A stretch of DNA of 27,633 nt from Caryophanales bacterium UBA1231 (GCA_002309035.1 DBWT01000051.1:1858-29490), one strand, 5' to 3'; shown: positions 7,038-15,862, counted from the stretch's first letter. Notes: a model not told the origin generated them from the letters alone. Numbers and translations: made by a program.

Positions 7038-8054
7038 TTAAAATCTAAATGTTACTTTAGATCCTCCTTTAAGTAATTCTGGTTTAATGTTGATTTTACC
7101 GACAACATTTAAACCACCATTATTTTTAAGATCTTCTTTAATAATTGATAATTCACCAACATATCTTTTTAAAGTATTGTTGTTAATAACAATACTACCT
7201 TTTTGAACTATAGCTTCTGTGTTATTAGGTAAAACATCATATTTTTGTCTCATCATTGAAGAACGAATTAAATAAGGACTTTCATCAACTCTTAAAATAT
7301 GCTGTGCTTTAAGAATTGATAATTCTTCACTTGTTAAATTATCATTTAATTCAACATCAAGAGTAATATTTGAAATATCAAATGGTTCATACTCTAAAAG
7401 TGTTTTTAGCTCTTCATCAGTTATTATCGCATCACCAACACATACACCATCACAACCTAAATAAGTAGCTTCGATTAAGTTTTCTAAAACTGTTTGATGT
7501 CTTTGTTCTTCGATTGTTGGTAAGCCTTGATACATTGGTGGGCGTTTGTTAAGAGCAGGAATATAGATAATAACCTTTAAAGAAAACTCATGAAACAATT
7601 TGATTTTGTTTTTAACATCTTGATAGCTCATACCTGTATATTCATTAGGGTAGAAATTAAAACTAACACGAAGTTTGTTAAAATCAACTTGTCTTTCTTT
7701 TAGTTGAACTAATAAATCAATATTGACAATAGAGGCATTTAGTTCAATCATTTCATGGTCATTAACCATCTGCATAATATCATTAACTGAAAAACCATAA
7801 TCTAAACGAGGAATAATTGTTTTATTGAATTCAAATAAATCATATGTTTTTTTCGAAAAATCAATAACTAGTTTAATCTTAGTGTCTTTTAATTCATCAA
7901 TTAAGAAATTTAAATTATAATCTTTTGCTTCACTAATATGAAAAGAAGTAAAGATAAAATCAATATAATCAAATTTATGTTTGTCTAAAAACTGTTTGAT
8001 GGCTTGAAGAGGATAATCTTCAAGACCAGTATAAAGTGAAATACCTTTAATCAT
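7038..8054 (-). CDS. mupG: MupG-like 6-phospho-N-acetylmuramidase (DUF871)
   Basis: The MupG/DUF871 family hydrolyses MurNAc-6-phosphate-GlcNAc to MurNAc-6-P and GlcNAc in Staphylococcus aureus. The 338-residue protein has a TIM-barrel part with FIFTSFHISE (33-42), NFYPNEYTG (133-141), GLPTIEEQRHQT (177-188) and CVGDA (205-209), then a C-terminal beta domain after about 250. The frame stays open to 8126, but the ATG at 8054 gives the family start MIKGISLYTG and follows the namZ stop by 13 bases; its ribosome site (TTGGA) is weak, so coupling to namZ is likely. No PTS that would deliver 6-phosphorylated disaccharide is present, so the true substrate deserves attention. Confidence 0.86.
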   Translation of the reverse strand: MIKGISLYTGLEDYPLQAIKQFLDKHKFDYIDFIFTSFHISEAKDYNLNFLIDELKDTKIKLVIDFSKKTYDLFEFNKTIIPRLDYGFSVNDIMQMVNDHEMIELNASIVNIDLLVQLKERQVDFNKLRVSFNFYPNEYTGMSYQDVKNKIKLFHEFSLKVIIYIPALNKRPPMYQGLPTIEEQRHQTVLENLIEATYLGCDGVCVGDAIITDEELKTLLEYEPFDISNITLDVELNDNLTSEELSILKAQHILRVDESPYLIRSSMMRQKYDVLPNNTEAIVQKGSIVINNNTLKRYVGELSIIKEDLKNNGGLNVVGKINIKPELLKGGSKVTFRF

Positions 8055-8067
8055 AATATATCCAACT

Positions 8068-9213
8068 TTATTTATATAATAAATATGGTTTTCTAATTTG
8101 TTCAAACTTTGAAGCATCAACGTCAAGAATTTCTAATTCTTCTTCTAGTGATTTAGATTGATCAATCATATAATCACAACCTACTTCAAATTCAAATAAA
8201 GAATGTGCACCTACTTTATAAGGAGGATTTACTTTGAATTCTTTGTAGTTTCTTCTGATGTGTTCAAGCATTGTCCAGCTTGCTTTCATTGAATTGAATG
8301 AAGCACGATCAGTAATATGAACAAATACACCACCACATACTTCATCTTTGTATTTTGAGAAAGTTGGTGTAAAATATTGTGGTCTAAAATAAACACCTGG
8401 TAAATTGTAGGCATTTAGCTCATCAGCAAGTTTTTCTGAAGATAACCATGGAGCACCAATTAATTCAAAAGGTGTTGTTGTGCCACGACCTTCAGCAACA
8501 TTTGTACCTTCAAAAACACAAGTAGTGTTGTAAACATATGCTGTTTCGATTTTTGGAAGGTTTGGTGTTGGAATAACCCAAGGAAGTTTAGTGTCTTCAT
8601 AGCTCATCCATCTTTCATAGTTCTTCATAGGAATAACAAAAAGATCACAGCCAATACCGAATTCTTCATTAAATAATTTAGCAAGTTCAGCAATTGTCAT
8701 GCCATGACGTTGTGGGATTGAATAGTATCCAACAAAGCTACGATATTTGATGTCTAAAAGATTGCCTTCAACCTTCTCACAATTAATTGGATTTGGACGG
8801 TCAAAAACAACAAAGGTTTTGTTGAATTCCTTACAAGCCATCATCGCATAAGCCATTGTATAAATGAAGGTATAATATCTACTACCACAATCTTGAATGT
8901 CGATTGCTAAAACATCAATACCATCGAGGATTTCCTTTGATGGTTTTTTGTTTTTGCCATAAAGGCTATAAACAGGAAGATTAGTAATAGGATCAATGTA
9001 TCCCTCGACCGCAAGTCCTGCTTGAATTGATGCTCTTAAACCATGTTCAGGAGCATATAGGGCTCTTAAATCAACATGTTTCATAAGAAAATCAACACTT
9101 GATGTAAAATCTGATAAAACACCAGTAGGGTTTGTGATTAAACCTACCCTTTTATTTTGAAAAAAATCTTTGAATTCTTCAATTCTTTCAATACCTAAAA
9201 TTGTTTTATTCAT
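8068..9213 (-). CDS. namZ: NamZ-like exo-beta-N-acetylmuramidase (DUF1343, GH171)
   Basis: NamZ of B. subtilis (YbbC) removes MurNAc from the non-reducing end of peptidoglycan fragments. The 381-residue protein keeps the family blocks VGLITNPTG (23-31), YAPEHGLR (53-60), AIDIQDCGSRYYTF (103-116), DRPNPI (138-143) and EGRGTTTPFELIGAP. The first residues, MNKTILGIERIEEF, are not a signal peptide, so this copy appears cytoplasmic, unlike the secreted Bacillus enzyme. The start has GGAGG a few bases upstream and overlaps the end of the upstream membrane-protein gene by eight bases. It probably cleaves imported MurNAc-GlcNAc and feeds the kinase and MurQ two genes on. Confidence 0.92.
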   Translation of the reverse strand: MNKTILGIERIEEFKDFFQNKRVGLITNPTGVLSDFTSSVDFLMKHVDLRALYAPEHGLRASIQAGLAVEGYIDPITNLPVYSLYGKNKKPSKEILDGIDVLAIDIQDCGSRYYTFIYTMAYAMMACKEFNKTFVVFDRPNPINCEKVEGNLLDIKYRSFVGYYSIPQRHGMTIAELAKLFNEEFGIGCDLFVIPMKNYERWMSYEDTKLPWVIPTPNLPKIETAYVYNTTCVFEGTNVAEGRGTTTPFELIGAPWLSSEKLADELNAYNLPGVYFRPQYFTPTFSKYKDEVCGGVFVHITDRASFNSMKASWTMLEHIRRNYKEFKVNPPYKVGAHSLFEFEVGCDYMIDQSKSLEEELEILDVDASKFEQIRKPYLLYK

Positions 9214-9877
9214 CTTCTTCCTCCATTTCTATTTCTTTGGCTTTAGCCATGATTTTTTCAATATCAATTTGTTTTAAATATATATACATAGGTTGTGTGA
9301 ATTTTTCAATAAAGAATTGTGGGATGCTGATGCCAAAGAAAATCCAAAGTGGAAGAGCAATAACACCAACAATCATAATAACAACAAAAATCAAAATGAT
9401 AAGTGTATATAAAAAGTATCTGAAACAAACATAAAGTGATAGTCTTATTGTATCCATAAACTTAAGACTTGGAAACTTAACAATGATTAGTGGTAAATGA
9501 AGACTAAAAAGTAACACAATGATACTTATTAATAACATTACCCAATAACCAATTTGACCAAAAATATTTGTTTCGCTTAGCTTTGTTCGATAAAAATACA
9601 TTGAAAAAGATGCCAATGTGATAACCAATACTAATATAATCCCAATCACAATTGTCTTTTCAATGTTTTTCCAAAAGAGTTTAAAATACAATTTAAAAAC
9701 ACCTTTACTACCATTTTCTTTAACATCCATGATAACCGCAAGATTAGTAGTCAATGCTGAAAACATCGTAAGAATTGGGATTGATAAAAGAATAGTTAAA
9801 AAATTAGCAAGAACAAAACCATACACCTTGTCCAAGAAACGTCTTGGCTTTGAGTTCATCCTTGTTTCAAAATCCAT
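9206..9877 (-). CDS. YesL/DUF624-family membrane protein (first copy)
   Basis: A 223-residue integral membrane protein with hydrophobic segments at about 20-48, 75-96, 110-134 and 154-188, a basic N-terminus and a very acidic C-terminus (EMEEEDE). This pattern and the N-terminal segment fit the YesL/DUF624 family, which sits next to carbohydrate ABC transporters in Firmicutes; its biochemical role is unknown, perhaps a transporter accessory. It is the first gene of the MurNAc operon, with GAGG before the ATG at 9877 and an extended -10 promoter at 9899-9907. A second member lies at 20483-21196. Confidence 0.8.
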   Translation of the reverse strand: MDFETRMNSKPRRFLDKVYGFVLANFLTILLSIPILTMFSALTTNLAVIMDVKENGSKGVFKLYFKLFWKNIEKTIVIGIILVLVITLASFSMYFYRTKLSETNIFGQIGYWVMLLISIIVLLFSLHLPLIIVKFPSLKFMDTIRLSLYVCFRYFLYTLIILIFVVIMIVGVIALPLWIFFGISIPQFFIEKFTQPMYIYLKQIDIEKIMAKAKEIEMEEEDE

Positions 9878-9898
9878 AATATAATACCTCTTATATAT

Positions 9899-9907
9899 AT
9901 TGTACCA
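9899..9907 (-). promoter_or_regulatory. Extended -10 promoter of the MurNAc operon
   Basis: On the minus strand TGG precedes TACAAT (9904-9899), an extended -10 element. No good -35 is seen at 15-18 bases. It lies between the terminator of the solute-binding protein gene and the ribosome site of the membrane-protein gene. Confidence 0.5.
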
Positions 9908-9936
9908 TAAATCGATTAAGAAAAGATTTATTTAAC

Positions 9937-9966
9937 AAAAAAAGTTGTCCTATAAAAGGACAACTT
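9937..9966 (-). terminator. Intrinsic terminator of the solute-binding protein unit
   Basis: On the minus strand AAGTTGTCC (9966-9958), a 7-base loop, GGACAACTT (9950-9942) and a run of T form a 9-bp stem terminator about 20 bases after the stop codon at 9985. Confidence 0.88.
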
Positions 9967-9984
9967 AGTTTTTTAAAATTTCAA

Positions 9985-11556
9985 CTAGTCAGCTAAAATC
10001 TTATCTAATGCTGTTTGATAGTTATCTTGGTGAGCAGCTAGGATTGTACCAGGGTCATTTGATAATACGAATACAGATTCGCCCCAAGTATAGAATCCAT
10101 CACCTTGCCAGTCAGAACCATTACCTACAGATTTAGATACAACATCTAGATAATCTGTGTAACCATATTTAGATAGGTTGTTTTCAACACTCATAATAGC
10201 TTCGATTGATTGTTGAGATTCGATATGCTTAGATAGATATACACGATAAGCTTCTTCATCTGTTAATTGTTCAGCAGAGAATTCAGGAGCAATACCTCTC
10301 ATCATATCATCAATGATATTGAATAGAATAGCATTTGTTAATCCTGATGGATCGTTTTCAGCATTACGAATTGCGAAACCAGAATCGTTTGCCATTGGAA
10401 TAGTGTAAGTTTCTTTTGCAGCACCATCGCCATCAGCTGTTGGATAAGGAACTACTGAAACTTCGAAATCACAGTTACCAACAAATCTCATAGTGCTTGA
10501 TAAGAACCATAAGTAAGCAGGTTGGAATAATTGTGTACCATTTTGGAAGTTAGGACAAACGTCTTGTCTTGCATCTGACCACATACCAGCTTCTTTGATC
10601 TTTCTTAAGTCATTATAAGCTTTGATAGTTGTTGCGTTAGTGAATAGAACTTTCTTTAGATCAGGGTCGATAAACTTACCGCCACGAGCAGCAAGTGTAC
10701 CACGAACAACTTCATTACCCCAACCACCGAATGCATACATTGCATCAACGCCTTCTGGAAGGTCTGAATCGAATGCATTTTGAGCAGTTACTAGGAAGTT
10801 ATAGAAAGTTGTCCAATCCCATCTACCTTCATTCCAAAGAGTAGCAGGATCTTCTAAACCATACTTGTCAATTAAGTCTTGGTTATAGTATAAGAAGAAG
10901 TCAGCATGTACTTTTCCGTTTGAATAACCATAAACTTTATTAGCTTTTTGGTATTGTTTGTTCTTTTCATTTTCTTGTTTATAATTAAGTTGTGTGAAGA
11001 TACCACCAACTTGATCATATTGTTTAGTTGTTCTATTGTACTTGATTTGTTCTAATAGAGCAATAGAATTACCTTCAACTAGAGATGGAACCCAGTCTGA
11101 AGAAATTGCAAAAATATCACCTTCAGTAGTGATCTTAGCAGCTGCTAAGCTGTTAATCCAAGCTACACGGTCAGGACCCCAAGCAGCACTGTCAGGGAAC
11201 TTCTTGATAGTTAAAGTAATATTGTATGCTTTTGCAATATCATAGAATTGTTTTTTCTTCTCATCTTTTCTTGTGCCTTTGAAATCAGCTGCATATGGGT
11301 CGATTTCTTCAGGAGCACCGTGAAGAACTAATACTTCCATGCCTTTTCCATCAAAACCAAGACGGTTATATTCCCAGTCCCAAGTTTCAGGATCATAACA
11401 TTTCTTTTGTGTTGAATCATGAGCACATGTTTCGCCAGATGGAGTGTTTCCACCGCCGCCTTGGCCGCCGCCTTCACTGCTGCCGCCGCCAGTAGTACAT
11501 CCAACAATAACAAAAGCAATTAGGCAAAGAAATAAGAATTGCCAAAATCTTTTCAT
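9985..11556 (-). CDS. Sugar ABC transporter solute-binding lipoprotein
   Basis: A 523-residue extracellular solute-binding protein of the carbohydrate (family 1) type. The signal peptide ends in a lipobox, FVIVGC, with Cys20 the lipidated residue, followed by a flexible glycine/serine-rich linker of about 20 residues encoded by an unusually GC-rich patch. The mature part has LKKVLFTNATT, a tryptophan-rich hinge region and a C-terminal helix typical of the family. A good AAGGAGG precedes the ATG. It is the last gene of its unit, some 9.7 kb from the permeases at 21212-23498, its likely partners. The ligand is not readable from sequence; context suggests a muropeptide-derived or other amino-sugar oligosaccharide. 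Confidence 0.9.
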   Translation of the reverse strand: MKRFWQFLFLCLIAFVIVGCTTGGGSSEGGGQGGGGNTPSGETCAHDSTQKKCYDPETWDWEYNRLGFDGKGMEVLVLHGAPEEIDPYAADFKGTRKDEKKKQFYDIAKAYNITLTIKKFPDSAAWGPDRVAWINSLAAAKITTEGDIFAISSDWVPSLVEGNSIALLEQIKYNRTTKQYDQVGGIFTQLNYKQENEKNKQYQKANKVYGYSNGKVHADFFLYYNQDLIDKYGLEDPATLWNEGRWDWTTFYNFLVTAQNAFDSDLPEGVDAMYAFGGWGNEVVRGTLAARGGKFIDPDLKKVLFTNATTIKAYNDLRKIKEAGMWSDARQDVCPNFQNGTQLFQPAYLWFLSSTMRFVGNCDFEVSVVPYPTADGDGAAKETYTIPMANDSGFAIRNAENDPSGLTNAILFNIIDDMMRGIAPEFSAEQLTDEEAYRVYLSKHIESQQSIEAIMSVENNLSKYGYTDYLDVVSKSVGNGSDWQGDGFYTWGESVFVLSNDPGTILAAHQDNYQTALDKILAD

Positions 11557-11577
11557 AATATCCTCCTTATTAAATTT

Positions 11578-12555
11578 TTAAGATATTTCTTTGTTTAGAT
11601 AGTAATATGTTTTCCATATTTCGAAATTGAATTGTCGATAAAAGCCCATTAAATTAGTCCAATCAATTATAATTTCAGAACAATTCATGCTTATTAAATA
11701 ATTTAACGCAAACACTAATAGATTATAAGCAACATTGTTTTTTCTACTTGTGCTTTCAACGCCTAATGGACCAATTCCACCGAGGTTTTTAAATCTTGCA
11801 CGATAGGTTAGACTAAAACCAATATTAGATGTAGATGTGTTTTTTTCGCCAACTCTAACAAAACCACATATATGATTTTGTTCATTTACTGCTACTATGA
11901 ATTCTTTTTTAATTGGATTTTTTAAATAATCTAATAATTCAAGTAGCCAACGACCATTGAAGTTATCTTCCATAAATTTAATTATTTCAGGTCGATCTTC
12001 TTCAGTCATAAAACGAATTTGATAATGTTTATTATCATTAAAAGGTTTAGGTATAAATTCATCTGTTTGTTTAACATAATGAATTAAATCATTTGTTTCA
12101 CCACGAGATACGAAACCTCTTTTGGTGAAAAACGGAAGCATTTCTTTAAAGTCTTTTGGAAGTCCTGGAAAGAAATTTTGATAATCGCTTCCCAAGCACG
12201 CATTTTTAATTCCCAAACTTTTAAATGCAGTCAAACTTTGTCTTAATAATTCGCTTCCAATACCATTATTTCTTTTATTGCGTTTGACATAGATGAGGCT
12301 AATCCAACCAACGTTTTCATATTTTTCAATATGGAATTCGTTCTGCCAAATTTTATTAATTACAAAACCAATAATTTCATTGTCATCTAATGCGATGTAT
12401 GAATATTCTGCTTTGAAACCTTTTGTGCCATATGTATTTCTCAATAAAAGTTCGGGAGTTATTGGATAGATAAAACCGAATTCAGCATTCCAAATGTTAA
12501 TTACATTTAGTACCCTTTCTTTTCCAAATTCTTTAAAAGAAACATAATTTATCAT
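11578..12555 (-). CDS. Tandem GNAT acetyltransferase, GlmA-like
   Basis: A 325-residue cytoplasmic protein made of two GNAT folds, about residues 1-160 and 175-325. The first has an intact acetyl-CoA loop RNKRNNGIGSELL (92-104); the second has the degenerate SRKNNVAYNLL. Two-domain GNATs of this kind occur next to NagZ-type enzymes in clostridia, where GlmA of Clostridium acetobutylicum acetylates glucosamine and glucosaminides. With NagZ and NagB nearby, re-acetylation of de-N-acetylated wall sugars is a reasonable guess. The ATG at 12555 has no recognisable ribosome site; an 8-bp hairpin (12568-12588) stands just before it. The solute-binding protein gene follows after 21 bases. Confidence 0.82.
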   Translation of the reverse strand: MINYVSFKEFGKERVLNVINIWNAEFGFIYPITPELLLRNTYGTKGFKAEYSYIALDDNEIIGFVINKIWQNEFHIEKYENVGWISLIYVKRNKRNNGIGSELLRQSLTAFKSLGIKNACLGSDYQNFFPGLPKDFKEMLPFFTKRGFVSRGETNDLIHYVKQTDEFIPKPFNDNKHYQIRFMTEEDRPEIIKFMEDNFNGRWLLELLDYLKNPIKKEFIVAVNEQNHICGFVRVGEKNTSTSNIGFSLTYRARFKNLGGIGPLGVESTSRKNNVAYNLLVFALNYLISMNCSEIIIDWTNLMGFYRQFNFEIWKTYYYLNKEIS

Positions 12556-12567
12556 TTTTGTGTGATA

Positions 12568-12588
12568 GAGGAGAGATTAACTCTCCTC
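12568..12588 (-). other. Intercistronic hairpin before the GNAT gene
   Basis: GAGGAGAG and CTCTCCTC form a perfect, GC-rich 8-bp stem with a 5-base loop in the 49-base gap between the surface-protein and GNAT genes. It has no U tract in either direction, so it is not a usual terminator. On the mRNA its 5' arm carries a GAGGAG sequence 27 bases from the ATG, and pairing would hide it. Confidence 0.65.
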
Positions 12589-12604
12589 AAAATTATTTAA
12601 TTAA

Positions 12605-15600
12605 TTAGTGTTTTTTTCTTAAGATAACAAATGCTAGACCAGCAGCAGCTAATAAACCAGCAGCGATCATACCAGCATTACCACAATTGAATGATGCAGT
12701 TTCTTCTGTAGGATCTTCACCTGGACCAACTGTAACTGTATCAGTACCACAAACTAGAACTGTAAATCTTAAAGCTCTACTCATGTTACCATTGTTATCA
12801 ACTAATACGATTGAACCAGCTAATTCTTCACCGATTTGTGAATATTGTGGATCATAATCTGTATTAAGAATGTACCAAATCCAGTTAACACTAGCACTTC
12901 TTAAGAAGTCACCATCAACGTCGTCATAAGCATAAATTAATACTTTACGAACGTCTAATTGTTCACCAGCAACAACTGAAACAACTTTGTTAACATCACC
13001 AACTGGAGCAACGTTATCTAATACTCTGATTTGGAATTTAGTTTCAGCATATAAACCAGTATCTGCAGGAGCAAATGCTTTTACAGTAATAGTGTATAAA
13101 CCACCTTTTAAGTGTTCAGGATCGAAGCCTTGAGGTAATTCAAACTTTAGATATTGTCTAGAAATGTCACTACCATAAATGCTTTCGCCAGCATATTCAC
13201 CATCATAAGCTTTAACAGCTTTAGTTAAATCGATTGAAGTTTGTTCATCTTTAATAACTAATGCGTCAGCATCAACTCTGATAACAGGTGTGAATACATT
13301 AACAACTTCGAATTGAACTTGAATGCTACCAGCAACGCCTGTAGTCTTGTTAAGAGTTGTTAATTCAAGAGTGAATGATGAAGGAGCGCTCATACCTTCA
13401 GTTGAATAAACAACTTTAGTATAGTCTTTTTCTAGTGGAACACCAATCCATTTAGGATCAGACATATTTCTGCAGTCAATTGACTTAGGCCATACATCTC
13501 TATATGCTTTATTTAAAATAGCATACATACTACATCTATAACGATAGTAGTGAGTCTTATCATATGAAGTCCAGCCTTGTGCAGCACATAATTCATCAAC
13601 TAATTCATCAACGAATTTCCATTCTGGTTGTTGGAAGAATGCGATTTGTTTTGCTTGTAATTCAGCACTAGCAGTGTAAGTCATATCCCACCATTGACCA
13701 GGATTTTCAACTTGAACCTTACCATATACATATTCATTGAATGCAGCTAGGAAGTCTTCTACGAATTCTTCCCAAGTTTCATATCTGTAAACTAATTCTG
13801 GAGAATATTCTTTAATTCCTGAATAATCAAATGCAGTGAAATCTGGAGATTTAGGCCATGAATCATGTTTAATACCATTCATGAATGCATATAGACCCCA
13901 ACGAGCGCCATTAGCTTGAGTTACATCGTAAGTTGTAAAGCCATCTGCTGCAGCTTGAGCAGTGAAGCATTCTGTATAATATTCAATCATCCATGCCCAT
14001 GCAGGAACTTCTTCAGCGAATAATTGTAAATCGCCATCAGCAAATTTACCATAAGTATTATTTGCAAATGAACCCCAATCAGTGCTTTCATCAATAGCTA
14101 CGCCTTTACCTCTCTTCCAGTTAAGAAGAGCATCTAGGAAATCAGCTTTAACAGGTTCTAAAGTTTCATATTGTTTAATAACTGGTCTCATAACAGCTTC
14201 GCCGTTAATATCCATTGTGTATTCTAATTCATCAGCTGGAGCATCTTTGTAAGATTGAACAGCGTGAACGTTAGAACCAGAAGCTTCATCACCATCGCCA
14301 GCAACTAAGTAACCACCAAGCATACCTTTAATGCTAATTATATCGCTAGGTTTAATTGTTGCGCCAGCTTTTAATTCATAAACAAGTTTACCATTTTCTT
14401 CTCTTAAGATAAATGATTGACCATCAACTAGAGCGTTTTGAGCTTTTAAGCCTGCAGCTGAGAAGTTGCAAGTACGAGCGTGTGCTCTATAAGCAGCATT
14501 ACGACCAAATAATAAACCTTGTTCGAAAATACGGCAGAATTTGTCAAAGTGCATTTCAGTAACACCAGCACCAGCATAGTCTAAGTAACCATATCTATAA
14601 GAAATACCATCAACAGGAATTGTTAAGCTAACAACAACTGGTCTTTCAACAGTTGCATAAGTAACAACTTCTTCTTGAGTAGTTGCATCAACAGTAACAG
14701 TTTCTTCGATTAATAATGCAGCTGCTTCTTCAGCGTCTAATTCACCAGCTTCTACTAATGCTCTGATTGATGCATTGTGAATTTCAGATTGTTGAGCATC
14801 TAATTGAGCAAATTTAGAAAGACTTGGTGTGAATGCTAAGCATACATAACCGCCATTAGGATCAGCAAATGCATAATCCCATAGGTCATATCTCCAACCT
14901 TCTTCAAGGTATTGAACAGAGTTAACCATAGCAGCATCGAAATCTTCTTCTGAGAACCATTGCCAAATATAACGTTTGCCTGTTAAAACTTTAGCTTCTT
15001 CGCCATCAACAAATTTTTTGTTGTATAGTGGATTGCCATCATCATCAACTAGAGGTTCACCAGTTACTTCATCAAGAAGTGGATTATCAAGATCATCAAC
15101 TTCAAGTTGAACTCTATCTAAATTAGCATCGCTAGCTTCGAAACCATTAACAGCTTTACCAGCACCAATAACGTCTGATCTTAAAACTAATTTGCCATCT
15201 TTGTAACCAAATACTAGATTGAATCCGTATTGAGCAACATTTTCAGCAGCGAAATAGTTGTCATGTGCAACACCACGAACAGCTTTACCTTGACCATCAA
15301 AAATAATGTAGATAAAGTCAGTTGAGTGATCACCATTACCAACACCGTTTTCGTTATAAACGTTATTGATATGAACTTCTTGTCCAGTTAAATTGTAACG
15401 AACACCTGATAGTGATACGTCACCAAATAATGGAGCATATGTACCAGTCCATGAATAACTGCTCTTAGTTTGAGTTGCAGTTGTAATTTTACCTTCATCT
15501 GTTAAGCCCCAAATGTAGATTTTACTAGCTGTTTCGCCTTGTGTATAAACTGTATATTGACTACCAGTCAAAGCATTATCAGCCATTTGTGGGATAACTA

Positions 15601-15862
15601 ATTTGATTTCATTCCAACCATAATCACGACCAGGACCATAGTTAGGGTCACTAACAGCGTCATTATCATAGTAAGCAGGGAATGTTGTACGAATACTATT
15701 CATTACATAAATTGGGATATCCCCTTCTTGTAGTGTAGGGTCTTCAATGAACTTACCATCTGCTACTTCTACAGCAGAAACTTTTTGAATAGGTTGCATT
15801 GCTAAACCAAACACAACTAGCATAAGTAATAATGTACTTAAGCAAGCAAAAACTCTTTTCAT
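12605..15862 (-). CDS. Large secreted surface protein with duplicated module and Cys-type C-terminal tail
   Basis: A 1085-residue exported protein of unknown function. Residues 1-30 are a signal peptide (basic start, hydrophobic core, cleavage near VSA). Residues 565-680 and 694-806 are two diverged copies of one module: each begins YET, contains a tryptophan/aromatic-rich helical stretch and ends in WPKS (669-672 and 791-794). Two Ig-like beta domains follow at about 855-945 and 955-1040. The end is a low-complexity linker, Cys1060, a hydrophobic helix and RKKH, almost the same tail as in the 18334-20499 protein, with no LPXTG. It is the first gene after a cre-controlled promoter and shares its transcript with the GNAT and binding protein genes. 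A glycan-binding or wall-degrading role is possible, unproven. Confidence 0.85.
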   Translation of the reverse strand: MKRVFACLSTLLLMLVVFGLAMQPIQKVSAVEVADGKFIEDPTLQEGDIPIYVMNSIRTTFPAYYDNDAVSDPNYGPGRDYGWNEIKLVIPQMADNALTGSQYTVYTQGETASKIYIWGLTDEGKITTATQTKSSYSWTGTYAPLFGDVSLSGVRYNLTGQEVHINNVYNENGVGNGDHSTDFIYIIFDGQGKAVRGVAHDNYFAAENVAQYGFNLVFGYKDGKLVLRSDVIGAGKAVNGFEASDANLDRVQLEVDDLDNPLLDEVTGEPLVDDDGNPLYNKKFVDGEEAKVLTGKRYIWQWFSEEDFDAAMVNSVQYLEEGWRYDLWDYAFADPNGGYVCLAFTPSLSKFAQLDAQQSEIHNASIRALVEAGELDAEEAAALLIEETVTVDATTQEEVVTYATVERPVVVSLTIPVDGISYRYGYLDYAGAGVTEMHFDKFCRIFEQGLLFGRNAAYRAHARTCNFSAAGLKAQNALVDGQSFILREENGKLVYELKAGATIKPSDIISIKGMLGGYLVAGDGDEASGSNVHAVQSYKDAPADELEYTMDINGEAVMRPVIKQYETLEPVKADFLDALLNWKRGKGVAIDESTDWGSFANNTYGKFADGDLQLFAEEVPAWAWMIEYYTECFTAQAAADGFTTYDVTQANGARWGLYAFMNGIKHDSWPKSPDFTAFDYSGIKEYSPELVYRYETWEEFVEDFLAAFNEYVYGKVQVENPGQWWDMTYTASAELQAKQIAFFQQPEWKFVDELVDELCAAQGWTSYDKTHYYRYRCSMYAILNKAYRDVWPKSIDCRNMSDPKWIGVPLEKDYTKVVYSTEGMSAPSSFTLELTTLNKTTGVAGSIQVQFEVVNVFTPVIRVDADALVIKDEQTSIDLTKAVKAYDGEYAGESIYGSDISRQYLKFELPQGFDPEHLKGGLYTITVKAFAPADTGLYAETKFQIRVLDNVAPVGDVNKVVSVVAGEQLDVRKVLIYAYDDVDGDFLRSASVNWIWYILNTDYDPQYSQIGEELAGSIVLVDNNGNMSRALRFTVLVCGTDTVTVGPGEDPTEETASFNCGNAGMIAAGLLAAAGLAFVILRKKH

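Noticed and set aside
8055..8126. MupG extended by 24 residues into namZ
   Set aside because: The added residues match nothing in the family and would overlap namZ by 59 bases; the ATG at 8054 gives the expected start.
11430..11500. GC-rich triplet repeat (ccgccgcc type) as a repeat element or transfer mark
   Set aside because: It simply encodes the glycine-rich linker after the lipobox of the binding protein.
12605..12700. LPXTG sortase signal on the surface protein
   Set aside because: The tail has a hydrophobic helix and basic end but no LPXTG-like pentapeptide before it; only the conserved Cys is found.
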